A stretch of DNA of 64,000 nt, from the NCBI RefSeq assembly GCF_013409625.1, contig NZ_JACCBF010000001.1, positions 2,545,001-2,609,000 on the forward strand, written 5' to 3'. Within the stretch, counting starts at the first letter, position 1. Each line of letters begins with the position of its first letter. Origin of the DNA: Nocardioides kongjuensis. GTDB taxonomy: Bacteria; Actinomycetota; Actinomycetes; Propionibacteriales; Nocardioidaceae. The notes under the pieces were generated by a model. It made no database searches. It was not told the origin of the DNA and saw nothing but the letters and a program-made list of their open reading frames with translations. Shown here piece after piece: positions 52,919 through 61,750 of the stretch. The translations under genes and the position numbers were made by a program.

Positions 52919-54370
52919 ATGACCGACCCGAACACCCCCGCACCCGACGAGATCGGGTGGCTGAGCGCCACCGACCTGGTCGCCGCCGTCCGCTCCCGCC
53001 GCCTCCGGGTGGCCGACGTCGCGGAGGCCCTGATCGAGCGGGTCGAGCGGCTGAACCCTGCCCTGAACGCCCTCGTGTGGTTCGACGCCGAGCAGGTCCG
53101 CCGGGACGCCGCCGCCCTGGACGCCGCGCAGGACGCGGGTGCCGACCTCGGCCCACTGCACGGCGTGCCGTTCACGATCAAGGACCTGACCGCCGTCGCC
53201 GGGGTGCCCCTGACCTTCGGGATGAAGCCGCTCGCCGAGAACCTCGCCGACCACGACGCGGTGATCGTCGAGCGCCTGGTCGGCGCCGGCGGGCTCTTCC
53301 TCGGCAAGACCAACACCCCCGAGTCGGGCTACAAGGCCTGCACCGACAACCACCTGTTCGGCCCGACGCACAATCCGTGGAAGCCCGGCTTCAACGCGGG
53401 CGGCTCCTCCGGCGGGGCCGGGGCCGCCGTCGCCGCGGGGCTCGGCCCCCTCGCCGAGGCCAGCGACGGCGGGGGCTCGGTGCGGATCCCCGCATCCCTG
53501 TGCGGTGTCGTCGGGGTGAAGGCGTCCACCGGCCGGATCCCGCAGACGGTGCTCCCCGGTCGCTACTACTCGTGGGCCTACCACGGCCCGATCACGCGGA
53601 CCGTCGCCGACGCCGCGCTGATGCTGGACGTCGTCACCGGTCCCGACCCGCGCGACCCGCTCAGCCTCCCCGACCGGGTCGACTTCACCGCCGCCATCGC
53701 CGACCGGGACCTCACCGGCGTCCGGGTCGCCTGGTCGCCGGACCTCGGTCTCGGCATCCCCGTGGATCCCGAGATCCTCGCCGTGTGCGAGGAGGCGGTC
53801 GGTGCGCTGGCGGCCGCCGGCGCCGAGGTCGAGAAGGCGGAGCCCGACTGGGGCGAGCTCGACCCGCAGCTCGCGATGTGGCACGGCATCTGGGTCCCCG
53901 GTTTCGCCTCGGAGCACGACCTGCTCGACTGGCCCTCCCTGCGCGGCGACGTGGACGACGAGCTCATCGAGCTGGTCGCCGAGGGCGAGCGGCTGACCGG
54001 GGTCGACGTCGGTCGTGCCGACGCGGCACGCGGGCAGATGTGGGACGTCTTCACCCGCTTCATGGGTCGGTACGACGTCCTGGTCTCGCCGACCGTCGCC
54101 ACCCGCACCTTCCCGCACGGCCAGTTCGCCCCGGACCACCTCGCCGACCGCCCGCTGCGCGAGCAGCTGCTCGGCTGGTTCCTGACCTATCCCTTCAACC
54201 TGTTGACCACCCCGGCCATGTCCGTGCCGGCCGGCTTCACCGCGGACGGCGGTCCGGTCGGGCTGCAGCTGGCCACCGGCCTGCACCAGGACGCGCTGCT
54301 GCTGCGCACGGCGGCGGCACTGGAGGAGAAGCGCCCGTGGGCGCAGCACTTCCCGGCGTCCTGCCGCTGA
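52919..54370 (+). CDS. Amidase (amidase-signature family)
   Basis: 483-residue serine amidase. The Ser-cisSer-Lys triad is visible: Lys88 (TIKDL), Ser164 in AGGSSGGAGAAVAAG and nucleophile Ser187 in DGGGSVRIPASLCG. Related to GatA and fatty-acid amide or aryl-acylamidases; the free-standing setting, without gatB/gatC, argues for a catabolic amidase. AGAGGAG before the ATG; TACGGT at 52882-52887 is a plausible -10 box. It is followed at once by a LuxR gene. Confidence 0.92.
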   Translation: MTDPNTPAPDEIGWLSATDLVAAVRSRRLRVADVAEALIERVERLNPALNALVWFDAEQVRRDAAALDAAQDAGADLGPLHGVPFTIKDLTAVAGVPLTFGMKPLAENLADHDAVIVERLVGAGGLFLGKTNTPESGYKACTDNHLFGPTHNPWKPGFNAGGSSGGAGAAVAAGLGPLAEASDGGGSVRIPASLCGVVGVKASTGRIPQTVLPGRYYSWAYHGPITRTVADAALMLDVVTGPDPRDPLSLPDRVDFTAAIADRDLTGVRVAWSPDLGLGIPVDPEILAVCEEAVGALAAAGAEVEKAEPDWGELDPQLAMWHGIWVPGFASEHDLLDWPSLRGDVDDELIELVAEGERLTGVDVGRADAARGQMWDVFTRFMGRYDVLVSPTVATRTFPHGQFAPDHLADRPLREQLLGWFLTYPFNLLTTPAMSVPAGFTADGGPVGLQLATGLHQDALLLRTAAALEEKRPWAQHFPASCR

Positions 54371-54384
54371 CGAATACTGGGGCG

Positions 54385-55065
54385 GTGCCCGTCCCCGAAC
54401 CGTCGCCCGGCGCGTACCCGTCGACGTCGCGCCGTGCTCGCCAGCTCCTCGAGCTGGCGAGCACCGCGGTGCCGTTCTGCGCCTGGGCCCTCGGCTACCG
54501 CGACGCGCAGTCGGGCGTGATGCGGCCGCTGGTCCACACCGGCTACCGACCGGAGATGATCGAGTTCATCTTCGGCGAGCTCGGCGACCTCCCGCTGACG
54601 CGGCGGCTGCTGGCCCGGACCGGGACGCCGTACTTCTGGGAGGACATCGCCGGCTTCGCCGATGGCCCCGTGGCCCGCGAGGTGCTCCGGCCGAGCGGCT
54701 TCACCGAGGGCACCTCCATGTCGCTGCGCGGCACCGACGGACGCGCGGTCGGCGTCGCGCACCTGAGCCTGGCCGAGGACCGGGTCCCCGCCAACGCGCG
54801 CGCGGTGCTGGCCAGCCTGACCGAGGCGCTCGGCGAGCTCGCCGAGACCACGTCCCGTGCCTCGGGCGTGCTCCTGACTCCACGGGAGCGGGAGGTCCTC
54901 GCGCTGGTCGCGAAGGGCCGGACGAACCCGCAGATCTGTGCCGAGCTGGTGCTCTCACGCAGCACGGTCGGCACCCACATCGAGCACATCCTGGCCAAGA
55001 TGGGTGTGGCGACCCGGGTCGAGGCCGTGGCCCGGGCGTTCGCGCTGGACCTGGTCGACCCCTGA
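54385..55065 (+). CDS. LuxR-type regulator with GAF-like N-terminus
   Basis: 226 residues. The N-terminal 150 residues resemble a GAF/sensor domain (VPFCAWALGYRDAQSG, then GFTEGTSMSLRG); the C-terminal LuxR helix-turn-helix is LLTPREREVLALVAKG then TNPQICAELVLSRSTVGTHI. No receiver domain, so it is not a classical response regulator and may sense a ligand. GTG 54385 follows the -10-like AATACT by six bases. It lies 14 bases after the amidase stop and may control the amidase or the SDR that follows. Confidence 0.88.
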   Translation: MPVPEPSPGAYPSTSRRARQLLELASTAVPFCAWALGYRDAQSGVMRPLVHTGYRPEMIEFIFGELGDLPLTRRLLARTGTPYFWEDIAGFADGPVAREVLRPSGFTEGTSMSLRGTDGRAVGVAHLSLAEDRVPANARAVLASLTEALGELAETTSRASGVLLTPREREVLALVAKGRTNPQICAELVLSRSTVGTHIEHILAKMGVATRVEAVARAFALDLVDP

Positions 55066-55083
55066 CGACGTACGGTGGAGCGC

Positions 55084-55743
55084 ATGCGCGTCGCCGTCGT
55101 CGGAGGTCACGGACAGATCGCCCGCCTGCTGCACCCCCTGCTGGTCTCAGCCGGCCACCAGCCGGTCGCCCTGGTGCGCCGCGAGGCCCAGCGGACCGCA
55201 CTCGAGGCGGTGGGTGCCGAGGTCCGGCTGCTCGACATCGAGAACGACGACGTCGCTGGCTTCACCCGGGCGTTCGAGGGCTGCGACGCGGTCGTGTTCA
55301 GCGCCGGCGGTGGCCCCGACGGCAACGCGGCCCGCAAGCGCAGCGTCGACCTGGAGGGCTCGCTGAAGTCCGCGGCCGCCGCGTCGGCGTCGGGCATCCG
55401 CCGCTTCGTCCAGGTCTCGGCGATCGACGTGGACCAGCCCGTCGCACCCGACGCCGGCGAGGTGTGGGCGGCGTACGTCGCCGCCAAGCGTGACGCCGAC
55501 GCGGCGCTGCGTGCCGGCCCGCTGGACTGGACGATCCTGCGGCCGGGCCGGCTCACCGACGAGCCGGCCACCGGCCGGGTCGCGCTCGGGGCCGACGTCC
55601 CGCGCGGCGAGGTCACCCGGGCCGACGTCGCCCTGGTCGTCGCGGCCGTGCTCGATCGCACCGAGGCCGTGCACCACCAGTGGAACCTGGTGGGCGGTGA
55701 CGTCCCCGTCGCCGACGCGGTCGCGCGGGCCGCGGCCTCCTGA
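55084..55743 (+). CDS. NAD(P)-binding atypical SDR (NmrA/YwnB-like)
   Basis: 219 residues. Rossmann start MRVAVVGGHGQIARLL; the middle has FVQVSAIDVD and WAAYVAAKRDAD (Y-x-x-x-K-like), and RPGRLTDEPATG is typical of the NmrA-like SDRs that repair or sense NAD(P)H state. Substrate unknown. The ATG has TACGGT (55071-55076) seven bases upstream. Its stop codon lies in the loop of a 13-bp hairpin. Confidence 0.86.
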   Translation: MRVAVVGGHGQIARLLHPLLVSAGHQPVALVRREAQRTALEAVGAEVRLLDIENDDVAGFTRAFEGCDAVVFSAGGGPDGNAARKRSVDLEGSLKSAAAASASGIRRFVQVSAIDVDQPVAPDAGEVWAAYVAAKRDADAALRAGPLDWTILRPGRLTDEPATGRVALGADVPRGEVTRADVALVVAAVLDRTEAVHHQWNLVGGDVPVADAVARAAAS

Positions 55744-55756
55744 CCGCGGCCCGCGC
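55723..55756 (+). terminator. Terminator hairpin enclosing the SDR stop codon
   Basis: GCGCGGGCCGCGG (55723-55735) pairs perfectly with 55744-55756; the eight-base loop CCTCCTGA contains the TGA stop. The last codons thus form the stem. Being symmetrical it can also act on the convergent small gene. Confidence 0.75.
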
Positions 55757-55765
55757 AGAGCGTCC

Positions 55766-55927
55766 TCAGACGGTGTTGCCGCGTCCGTTGAAGATCGAGA
55801 CGCCGCCGGGGCCGACCAGCAGGCCGAGAACGATCAGCACGATGCCGAGCACGATGCTGCCCTGCAGCAGGGTCACGATGCCGGCGATCACCAGGACAGC
55901 CGCGATGATCCACAAGAGCATGCCCAT
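55766..55927 (-). CDS. Small two-helix membrane protein
   Basis: 53 residues with two membrane helices (about 3-20 and 24-42) separated by a tight QGS turn, and a conserved-looking tail GPGGVSIFNGRGNTV. Very small hydrophobic proteins with this form are frequent in actinobacteria, but function is unknown. AAAGGAAA stands 8 bases before the ATG, supporting a real gene. Start GTG 55930 would add one residue. Confidence 0.72.
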   Translation of the reverse strand: MGMLLWIIAAVLVIAGIVTLLQGSIVLGIVLIVLGLLVGPGGVSIFNGRGNTV

Positions 55928-55956
55928 CACTGTTTCCTTTCCCTCGCCCACCGGTT

Positions 55957-56004
55957 GTGGGGTGCTCGGGCAGTACCCGGGCGCTCGCCCGGCACACGCC
56001 CCAC
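55957..56004 (-). terminator. Hairpin after the flavin-binding protein gene
   Basis: GTGGGG (55957-55962) pairs with CCCCAC (55999-56004), and inside it CCGGGC-GCTC-GCCCGG (55977-55992) forms a perfect smaller hairpin. It begins 9 bases past the stop of the gene at 56013 on the minus strand and is the likely end of the catabolic operon. Confidence 0.45.
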
Positions 56005-56012
56005 CACTCCGG

Positions 56013-56651
56013 TCAGCGCACGCCGCGGACCCGGTCGAGCGAGCCCGGCTCGGGCGTGCCGGGCCGCAGGTCGGGTGCCGCGTGGCGGGTCACCGGCGGT
56101 GGGCCGTAGCGCAGGTGGCCGGCCCACGCGGGTCCGGCGACGTCGTGCTCCGGGTCCTCGGGCCAGCCGTCGGAGCGACGGAGCGACCAGGTCTCGATCG
56201 GCATCGCCACCACCTCGGTGGCGGCGAGCTCGCGGCGGGTCGGACGGCGAACCTCGCTCGTGCGGCCGGGCAGCACCCGGTCGGTCAGCACGTCGAGGGC
56301 GGCCTCGTGGTCGGCCCCGTCGAGCACGTGGAACTCCCCGAAGAGCACCGCGCTCGTGTAGAGCAGCGACGACTCGAACGCCGACCGGGCGACCACGACG
56401 CCGTCGACGACGGCGATCGAGACGGCGACCGGGACCCCGGCCGCGACCCGGCGCATCCAGCGCGACCCGGTCGAGCCGTGGGCGAGCAGCAGGTCTCCCC
56501 ACCGGGCGACGGCGGTGGGCAGGACCGCCGGGGTGCCGTCCAGGTCCACGAACCCCACGTGGGCGAGCACCCCGCTGTCGAGGAGCGCGTCGAGGTCGGC
56601 CCGGGCGTGCGACATCAGCTCGGGCATCCGGGTCGGCTCGGTGCGGCTCAT
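56013..56651 (-). CDS. Pyridoxamine 5'-phosphate oxidase-like flavin-binding protein
   Basis: 212 residues, split-barrel fold. VLAHVGFVDLDGTPAVLPTAVARWGDLLLAHGSTGSRW (in part) is the FMN/F420/heme-binding signature of the Pnp-oxidase-like group, and VVARSAFESSLLYTSAVLFG follows. Such proteins may bind FMN or F420, and no reaction can be named. Overlaps the amidotransferase-like gene (ATGA), so it is the last gene of the polyamine/ethanolamine-type cluster. Confidence 0.82.
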   Translation of the reverse strand: MSRTEPTRMPELMSHARADLDALLDSGVLAHVGFVDLDGTPAVLPTAVARWGDLLLAHGSTGSRWMRRVAAGVPVAVSIAVVDGVVVARSAFESSLLYTSAVLFGEFHVLDGADHEAALDVLTDRVLPGRTSEVRRPTRRELAATEVVAMPIETWSLRRSDGWPEDPEHDVAGPAWAGHLRYGPPPVTRHAAPDLRPGTPEPGSLDRVRGVR

Positions 56652-57376
56652 CCCGGCCCCCGCCGCGTCGACGCCGCCTGCACCAGCCCGGCGAACAGTC
56701 CGGCGTCCGCGTCCATCTCGGGATGCCACTGCACGGCCAGCCGGAACGGGTGGTCCGGGTCCTCGATCGCCTCGAGCAGTCCGTCGGCGGCCCAGGCCAC
56801 GGCGGCGAAGCCGGGATGCTCGCGGACCGACTGGTGGTGGTGGCACGCCACCGGCGCGACCCCGTCCAGGAGCGCACCCAACCGGCTCCCGGCCGCGACC
56901 CGCACGGCCGTGCGTCCGTAGACGTCCCCGCCGGGGCTGTGCTTCTCGTGGTCGACGAGGTCGGGCACGTGCTGGTCGAGGGTGCCACCGGCGTGGACGG
57001 CCATCACCTGCATGCCCCGGCAGATCCCGAGCACCGGCAGTGCTGGAGCGAGCGAGGCGGCCGCGTCCAGCAGCGCCAGCTCCCACGCGTCGCGGTCGCG
57101 TCGCGGCCCGCCGGTCTCCGGGTGGGCCGCGGCGCCGTACCGCTCGGGGTCGACGTCGGCGCCGCCGCTGATGACCAGCCCGTCGAGGCGTCGTACGACG
57201 TCGCTGGCCGCCTGCGCGAAGGGCTCCGTCGGTGGCAGCAGGACGGGCACCCCACCGGCCGCCTCGACCGAGCGCGCGTACGCGGCCGGCAGCAGGTCGG
57301 CCGTGGCGTCCCAGACACCCCAGCGGGCGGGCTCGCGGTAGGCCGAGAGCCCGATCAGCGGTCGCACCGGACTCAC
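56648..57376 (-). CDS. Gamma-glutamyl-GABA hydrolase-like (PuuD, class I amidotransferase fold)
   Basis: 242 residues. Peptidase C26 fold: IGLSAYREPARWGVWD at the start, ISGGADVDPERYG, catalytic Cys119 in LGICRGMQ, and the His-Glu of VQWHPEMD. In the Puu pathway this enzyme releases glutamate from the gamma-glutamyl carrier. The GTG overlaps the SDR stop. In this cluster it would free the oxidised product of a gamma-glutamyl conjugate and recycle glutamate for the ligase. Confidence 0.9.
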   Translation of the reverse strand: MSPVRPLIGLSAYREPARWGVWDATADLLPAAYARSVEAAGGVPVLLPPTEPFAQAASDVVRRLDGLVISGGADVDPERYGAAAHPETGGPRRDRDAWELALLDAAASLAPALPVLGICRGMQVMAVHAGGTLDQHVPDLVDHEKHSPGGDVYGRTAVRVAAGSRLGALLDGVAPVACHHHQSVREHPGFAAVAWAADGLLEAIEDPDHPFRLAVQWHPEMDADAGLFAGLVQAASTRRGPG

Positions 57377-58140
57377 AGGGGCGTGACGTAGGCGCCCGAG
57401 ATGCCGCCGTCGACCAGGAACGTGGAGGCCGTGATGAAGGACGACTCGTCGGAGGCGAGGAAGAGGACCGCGTTGGCCATCTCCTCGGGCTCGCCGAACC
57501 GGCCCATCGGGACGTGCACCAGCCGCCGCGCGGCGCGCTCCTCGTCCTTGGCGAACAGCTCCTGCAGCAACGGGGTGTTGACCGGTCCGGGGCACAGCGC
57601 GTTGACCCGCACCCCCTCGCGGGCGAACTGCACGCCGAGCTCGCGCGACATCGACAGCACGCCGCCCTTGGACGCGGAGTACGAGATCTGCGAGGTGGCC
57701 GCACCCATCACCGCGACGAACGATGCGGTGTTGATGATCGAGCCCTTGCCCTGCTCGAGCATGTACGGCAGGGCGGCCTTGCAGCACAGGTAGACGCTGG
57801 TCAGGTTCACCTCCTGCACCTTGCGCCAGGCGTCGAGGTCGGTGTCGAGGATCGAGTCGTCCTCCGGCGGGCTGATGCCCGCGTTGTTGAAGGCGACGTC
57901 GACCGAGCCGTAGGTGTCCTTGGCGGTGCGGAAGAGGGCGTCGACCTCCTCCTTCGACGTCACGTCGACGTGGGCGTAGGTGAAGCCGAGCTCGGCCGAC
58001 AGCTCCTTCCCGCGGACGTCGTCGACGTCGCCGACGACCACCTTCGCCCCTTCCTCGAGGAACCTCCGGACCGTGGCCAGACCGATCCCCGAGCAACCCC
58101 CGGTGACGACGGCGACCTTGCCTTCCAGGCGACCAGACAA
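57373..58140 (-). CDS. Short-chain dehydrogenase/reductase of the gamma-glutamyl cluster
   Basis: 255 residues. TGGCSGIGLATV (NAD(P) loop), DVDDV acid residue for NAD(H) preference, NNAGISPPED, and Tyr-Lys in YSASKGG. The start is TTG 58140: AAGGAAG lies 7 bases upstream, and this gives the expected family N-terminus LSGRLEGKVAVVTGG. It probably oxidises the hydroxyl of a gamma-glutamyl amino-alcohol, or a related alcohol, to the aldehyde used by the next enzyme (inferred). Coupled to the PuuD-like gene. Confidence 0.88.
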   Translation of the reverse strand: MSGRLEGKVAVVTGGCSGIGLATVRRFLEEGAKVVVGDVDDVRGKELSAELGFTYAHVDVTSKEEVDALFRTAKDTYGSVDVAFNNAGISPPEDDSILDTDLDAWRKVQEVNLTSVYLCCKAALPYMLEQGKGSIINTASFVAVMGAATSQISYSASKGGVLSMSRELGVQFAREGVRVNALCPGPVNTPLLQELFAKDEERAARRLVHVPMGRFGEPEEMANAVLFLASDESSFITASTFLVDGGISGAYVTPL

Positions 58141-58166
58141 CGCGTTCTTCCTTTCGATCGGGTGGG

Positions 58167-59537
58167 TCAGTCGTGTGCGATGAAGACGTTCTTCTCCTCG
58201 GTGAACGCGTTCGGGGCCTCGGGCCCGAGCTCGCGTCCCAGGCCGGACTGCTTGAAGCCGCCGAACGGCGTCCAGTACCGGACCGAGGAATGGGAGTTGA
58301 CACTGAGGTTGCCCGCCTCGACCGCGCGTGCCACGCGCAGGGCGCGACCGACGTCGCGGGTGAAGATCGACCCCGACAGGCCGTACTCCGTGTCGTTGGC
58401 GAGCCGGATAGCGTCGGCCTCGTCGTCGAAGGGCATGACCGCGACGAGCGGGCCGAACACCTCCTCGCGCCACACGGGCGCCCGCGTGTCCTCGGCGACC
58501 ACGACCGTCGGGGGCAGCCAGAACCCCTCGGCGAAGGACGTGTCGTCGGGCACGCTGCCGGTGATCACCGGCTCGGCGCCGTCGAGGTAACGGGCCACGC
58601 TGTCACGCTGCTGCGCCGAGACGAGCGGTCCCATCTCGCTGTCGGGGCTGGCCGGGTCGGCGACCCGCAGGCCCTTGACCGCCGTCTCGAGGCCGGCCAT
58701 GAAGTCGTCGTACGCCGAGCGCTGGACCAGGATCCGTGACCGGGCGCAGCAGTCCTGCCCAGCGTTGTCGAACACGGCGTACGGCGCCGCGGCCGCCGCC
58801 CTGGCCACGTCGGCGTCGGCGAACACGATGTTGGCGCTCTTGCCGCCGAGCTCGAGGGTCACCCGCTTGACCTGGTCGGCGCAGCCGGCCATGATCCGCT
58901 TGCCGACCTCCGTGGAGCCGGTGAAGCAGACCTTGCGCACCGCAGGATGGGTCACGAACCGCTCCCCCACCACCGACCCCTTGCCGGGAATCACCGTGAA
59001 CACGCCCTCCGGGATGCCGGCCTCGAGGGCCAGCTCCCCGAGCCGGATCGCGGTCAGCGGCGTCAGCTCGGCCGGCTTGAGCACCACCGTGTTGCCGGCC
59101 GCGAGCGCGGGCGCGAACCCCCAGCCGGCGATGGGCATCGGGAAGTTCCACGGCACGATCACGCCGACGACGCCGAGCGGCTCGCGGAAGGTGACGTCGA
59201 CGCCCCCGGGCACCGGGATCTGCCGGCCGAAGAGACGCTCCGGTGCGGCCGAGTAGTAGTTGAGCACGTCGCGGACGTTGCCGGCCTCCCACCGGGCGTT
59301 GCCCAGGGTGTGGCCGGCGTTGGCGACCTCCAGCTGCGCGAGCTCCTCGAGGTGCGCGTCGACCACGGAGGCGAAGGACCGCAGCAGCCGGGCCCGCTCG
59401 CCGGGCGCGAGGTCCCGCCAGGCCGGGAAGGCCGCCTGGGCGCGGGCGATCAGCGCGTCGGTCTCCTCGACCGAGGCCTGGCCGACCTCGGTGATCGGTA
59501 CGGCGGTCGCCGGGTTGAGGACGGTGACGGTGGACAT
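58167..59537 (-). CDS. NAD(P)-dependent aldehyde dehydrogenase
   Basis: 456-residue ALDH. The Rossmann part VIVPWNFPMPIAGWGFAPALAAGNTVVLKP and GSTEVG are present; catalytic Glu is in LELGGKSANIV and the nucleophilic Cys in NAGQDCCARSRIL (a Cys-Cys pair). Relatives include PuuC, which oxidises gamma-glutamyl-aminobutyraldehyde. GGGAGAG before the ATG at 59537. Lies 26 bases after the glutamine-synthetase-like gene. Expected to oxidise the aldehyde of a gamma-glutamyl conjugate. Confidence 0.92.
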   Translation of the reverse strand: MSTVTVLNPATAVPITEVGQASVEETDALIARAQAAFPAWRDLAPGERARLLRSFASVVDAHLEELAQLEVANAGHTLGNARWEAGNVRDVLNYYSAAPERLFGRQIPVPGGVDVTFREPLGVVGVIVPWNFPMPIAGWGFAPALAAGNTVVLKPAELTPLTAIRLGELALEAGIPEGVFTVIPGKGSVVGERFVTHPAVRKVCFTGSTEVGKRIMAGCADQVKRVTLELGGKSANIVFADADVARAAAAAPYAVFDNAGQDCCARSRILVQRSAYDDFMAGLETAVKGLRVADPASPDSEMGPLVSAQQRDSVARYLDGAEPVITGSVPDDTSFAEGFWLPPTVVVAEDTRAPVWREEVFGPLVAVMPFDDEADAIRLANDTEYGLSGSIFTRDVGRALRVARAVEAGNLSVNSHSSVRYWTPFGGFKQSGLGRELGPEAPNAFTEEKNVFIAHD

Positions 59538-59563
59538 CTCTCCCTTTCTCGTTTCGTCCGGTC

Positions 59564-60928
59564 TCACATGCGCTCGAAGCTGCGACGCAGCTCCCAGTCG
59601 GTGACGGCGGCGTCGAAGGCGGCGAGCTCGACGTCGGCCATGTTGGTGTAGTGGTCGACCACCTCGTCACCCAGCGCGGCCCGGGCCACGGTCGAGTCAC
59701 GGAAGGCGTCGCGGGCGGCGCGCAGGGTGCCGGGGACCCGCGGCCGGTCGGAGGCGTAGGCGTTGCCGACCAGTGCGGGCTCGAGGTCGAGCCCCTTCTC
59801 GATGCCGTGCAGGCCGCCGGCGAGCATCGCGGCCAGCGCGAGGTACGGGTTCACGTCACCGCCCGGCACCCGGTTCTCCATCCGGGCGCCGGCTCCGCGA
59901 CCGACCAGGCGGAGCGCGCAGGTGCGGTTGTCCTCGCCCCACGCGATGGTGGTCGGCGCGAACGAGCCGTCGGCGAAGCGCTTGTAGGAGTTGATGTTGG
60001 GCGCGTAGAGCAGGGTCAGGTCCGGCATCGTGTCGAGCACCCCGGCGACGAAGGAGTCGTAGAGGGCCGACCGGGTCCCTGACCCCTCGTCCCAGAACGC
60101 CAGCGACCCGTCCCTCCCGCGCAGGGACAGGTGGATGTGGCAGGAGTTGCCCTCCCGCTCGTCGTACTTCGCCATGAAGGTGAGCGACTTGCCGTGCGCC
60201 GAGGCGATCTCCTTGGCGGCCGTCTTGTAGACCGCGTGGTTGTCGGCGGTGACCAGGGCCTCGTCGTACAGGAAGCCGATCTCGTGCTGACCGTGGTTGC
60301 ACTCGCCCTTGGAGCCCTCGACGTTCATGCCCGCGCCGTACATGGCGTTGCGGATGTCGCGGATGACCGGCTCGACCCTCGTGCCGCCGAGGATCGAGTA
60401 GTCGACGTTGTACTGGTTCGAGGGGGTCAGCCCGACGTAGCACCGCTCGGACGCGGCCTCGTAGGTGTCCTCGAACAGGATGAACTCCAGCTCGGTGCCG
60501 GCCAGCGCCGTGTAGCCGAGCTCGGCGGCCCGGTCGAGCTGGGCGCGCAGGACGGCGCGCGGCGAGGCCGCCACCGGGCGGTGGTCGGGCCAGGTCAGGT
60601 CGCACTGGACCATCGCCGTGGCGGGCAGGTGCGGCAGCAGCCGCAATGTGGCGAAGTCGGGCACGAACTCCATGTCGCCGTACCCGCGCTCCCACGACGT
60701 CATCGCGTAGCCCGGCACCGTGTTCATCTCGACGTCGACGCCGAGCAGGTAGTTGCAGCCCTCGGTGCCGTGCTCGAGGACGACGTCGAGGAAGTACTGC
60801 CCGTGCAGGCGCTTGCCCTGCAGCCGGCCCTGCATGTCGGTGAACGCGACGACCACGGTGTCGACCCGGCCGTCGCCGATCATCGTGCGCAGGTCGTCGA
60901 GGGTCAGGTGCCGCTCGTTGCGGGTCAT
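59564..60928 (-). CDS. Glutamine-synthetase-like gamma-glutamyl-amine ligase (GlnA3/GlnA4/PuuA type)
   Basis: 454 residues with the GS fold: ELEFILFEDTYE (metal Glu), VEGSKGECNHGQHEIGF, GNSCHIHLSL (HxH), NRTCALRLVG and ENRVPGGDVNPYLALAA. The adenylylation-site loop of true GlnA is absent, as in PuuA and in GlnA3/GlnA4 of Streptomyces, which attach glutamate to polyamines or ethanolamine. AGGGAGACCC precedes the ATG. First enzyme of a gamma-glutamylation pathway (with ALDH, SDR, PuuD-like and permease). Substrate is inferred, see findings. Confidence 0.92.
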   Translation of the reverse strand: MTRNERHLTLDDLRTMIGDGRVDTVVVAFTDMQGRLQGKRLHGQYFLDVVLEHGTEGCNYLLGVDVEMNTVPGYAMTSWERGYGDMEFVPDFATLRLLPHLPATAMVQCDLTWPDHRPVAASPRAVLRAQLDRAAELGYTALAGTELEFILFEDTYEAASERCYVGLTPSNQYNVDYSILGGTRVEPVIRDIRNAMYGAGMNVEGSKGECNHGQHEIGFLYDEALVTADNHAVYKTAAKEIASAHGKSLTFMAKYDEREGNSCHIHLSLRGRDGSLAFWDEGSGTRSALYDSFVAGVLDTMPDLTLLYAPNINSYKRFADGSFAPTTIAWGEDNRTCALRLVGRGAGARMENRVPGGDVNPYLALAAMLAGGLHGIEKGLDLEPALVGNAYASDRPRVPGTLRAARDAFRDSTVARAALGDEVVDHYTNMADVELAAFDAAVTDWELRRSFERM

Positions 60929-60968
60929 GGGTCTCCCTGTCGTCGGTTTGTCGTGGGTGCTCCGCGGC

Positions 60969-61727
60969 TCAGCCGAGGAGGCCACGCAGCAGTGCGGCCG
61001 TGTCGTCGCAGTGCTGCTCCATCGCCCGGCGCGCCCGGACGGGGTCGCCGCCCAGGATCGCGGTGACGATCGCGCGGTGCTGCGTGCTGGAGTGCTCGAT
61101 GTTGACGTCCAGGACCGGGATGGCCTGGAGCATGTCGTGCAGGCAGGCCTGCACGTCGGTGACCGCCGCAACGGTTCTGGGTGAGCCGGTGACGCCGGCG
61201 ATCGCGAGATGCAGCCGGGAGTCGGCCTGCCGGTGCTCGGCGGGGTCGCTGGCCCCGTCGACCTCGGCCAGCGCCGTGGTCAGCAACATCCGCTCGCTCG
61301 CGCTCAGCTCCCGGCTGGCTGCGAGGTGGCAGGCGCCCGGCTCCACGACCCGGCGGAAGACGAGCGAGTCGAGGAGCTCCTCGCGCCGCTCGGCGATCCC
61401 TCCGTCGGCCCGCGGCTCCCCGGGGGCCGACGGCTGGTACGACACCACGGTGCCGCCGCCCCGCCCCCGCGTCGTCCGGACCATCCCCGCGGCCCGCAGT
61501 CCGGCGATCGCCTCCCGCAGCGTGGCTCGCGCGACCCCCATCCGGTCGGCGAGCTCACGCTCGGGCGGCAGCGCTGCGCCGTACGCGAACACGCCGAGCC
61601 GGATGGCCGTCGCGAGCTGCTCGACACAGCTCTCGAAGGCGTGGTGCCCCCGCACGGGGCGCAGCACGAGGTCGCCGAGAGGACGGGCCGGGTCGAGCTC
61701 CGGCGCCGGGTCCGGGGAAGGAGTCAT
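60969..61727 (-). CDS. FadR-family (GntR) regulator
   Basis: 252 residues. The winged helix (about 30-95: LPPERELADRMGVARATLREAIAGL, then the RTTRGRGGGT wing) and a helical FCD domain with metal/ligand histidines (HLAASREL, RQADSRLHLAIAG, HRAIVTAIL). ATG with GACACT six bases upstream. A FadR-like palindrome GGTCCGACC sits in the permease promoter next door, so it probably controls the cluster in response to the amine or a conjugate. Confidence 0.9.
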   Translation of the reverse strand: MTPSPDPAPELDPARPLGDLVLRPVRGHHAFESCVEQLATAIRLGVFAYGAALPPERELADRMGVARATLREAIAGLRAAGMVRTTRGRGGGTVVSYQPSAPGEPRADGGIAERREELLDSLVFRRVVEPGACHLAASRELSASERMLLTTALAEVDGASDPAEHRQADSRLHLAIAGVTGSPRTVAAVTDVQACLHDMLQAIPVLDVNIEHSSTQHRAIVTAILGGDPVRARRAMEQHCDDTAALLRGLLG

Positions 61728-61750
61728 GGTCCGAGTGTCGACCCGCGTGG

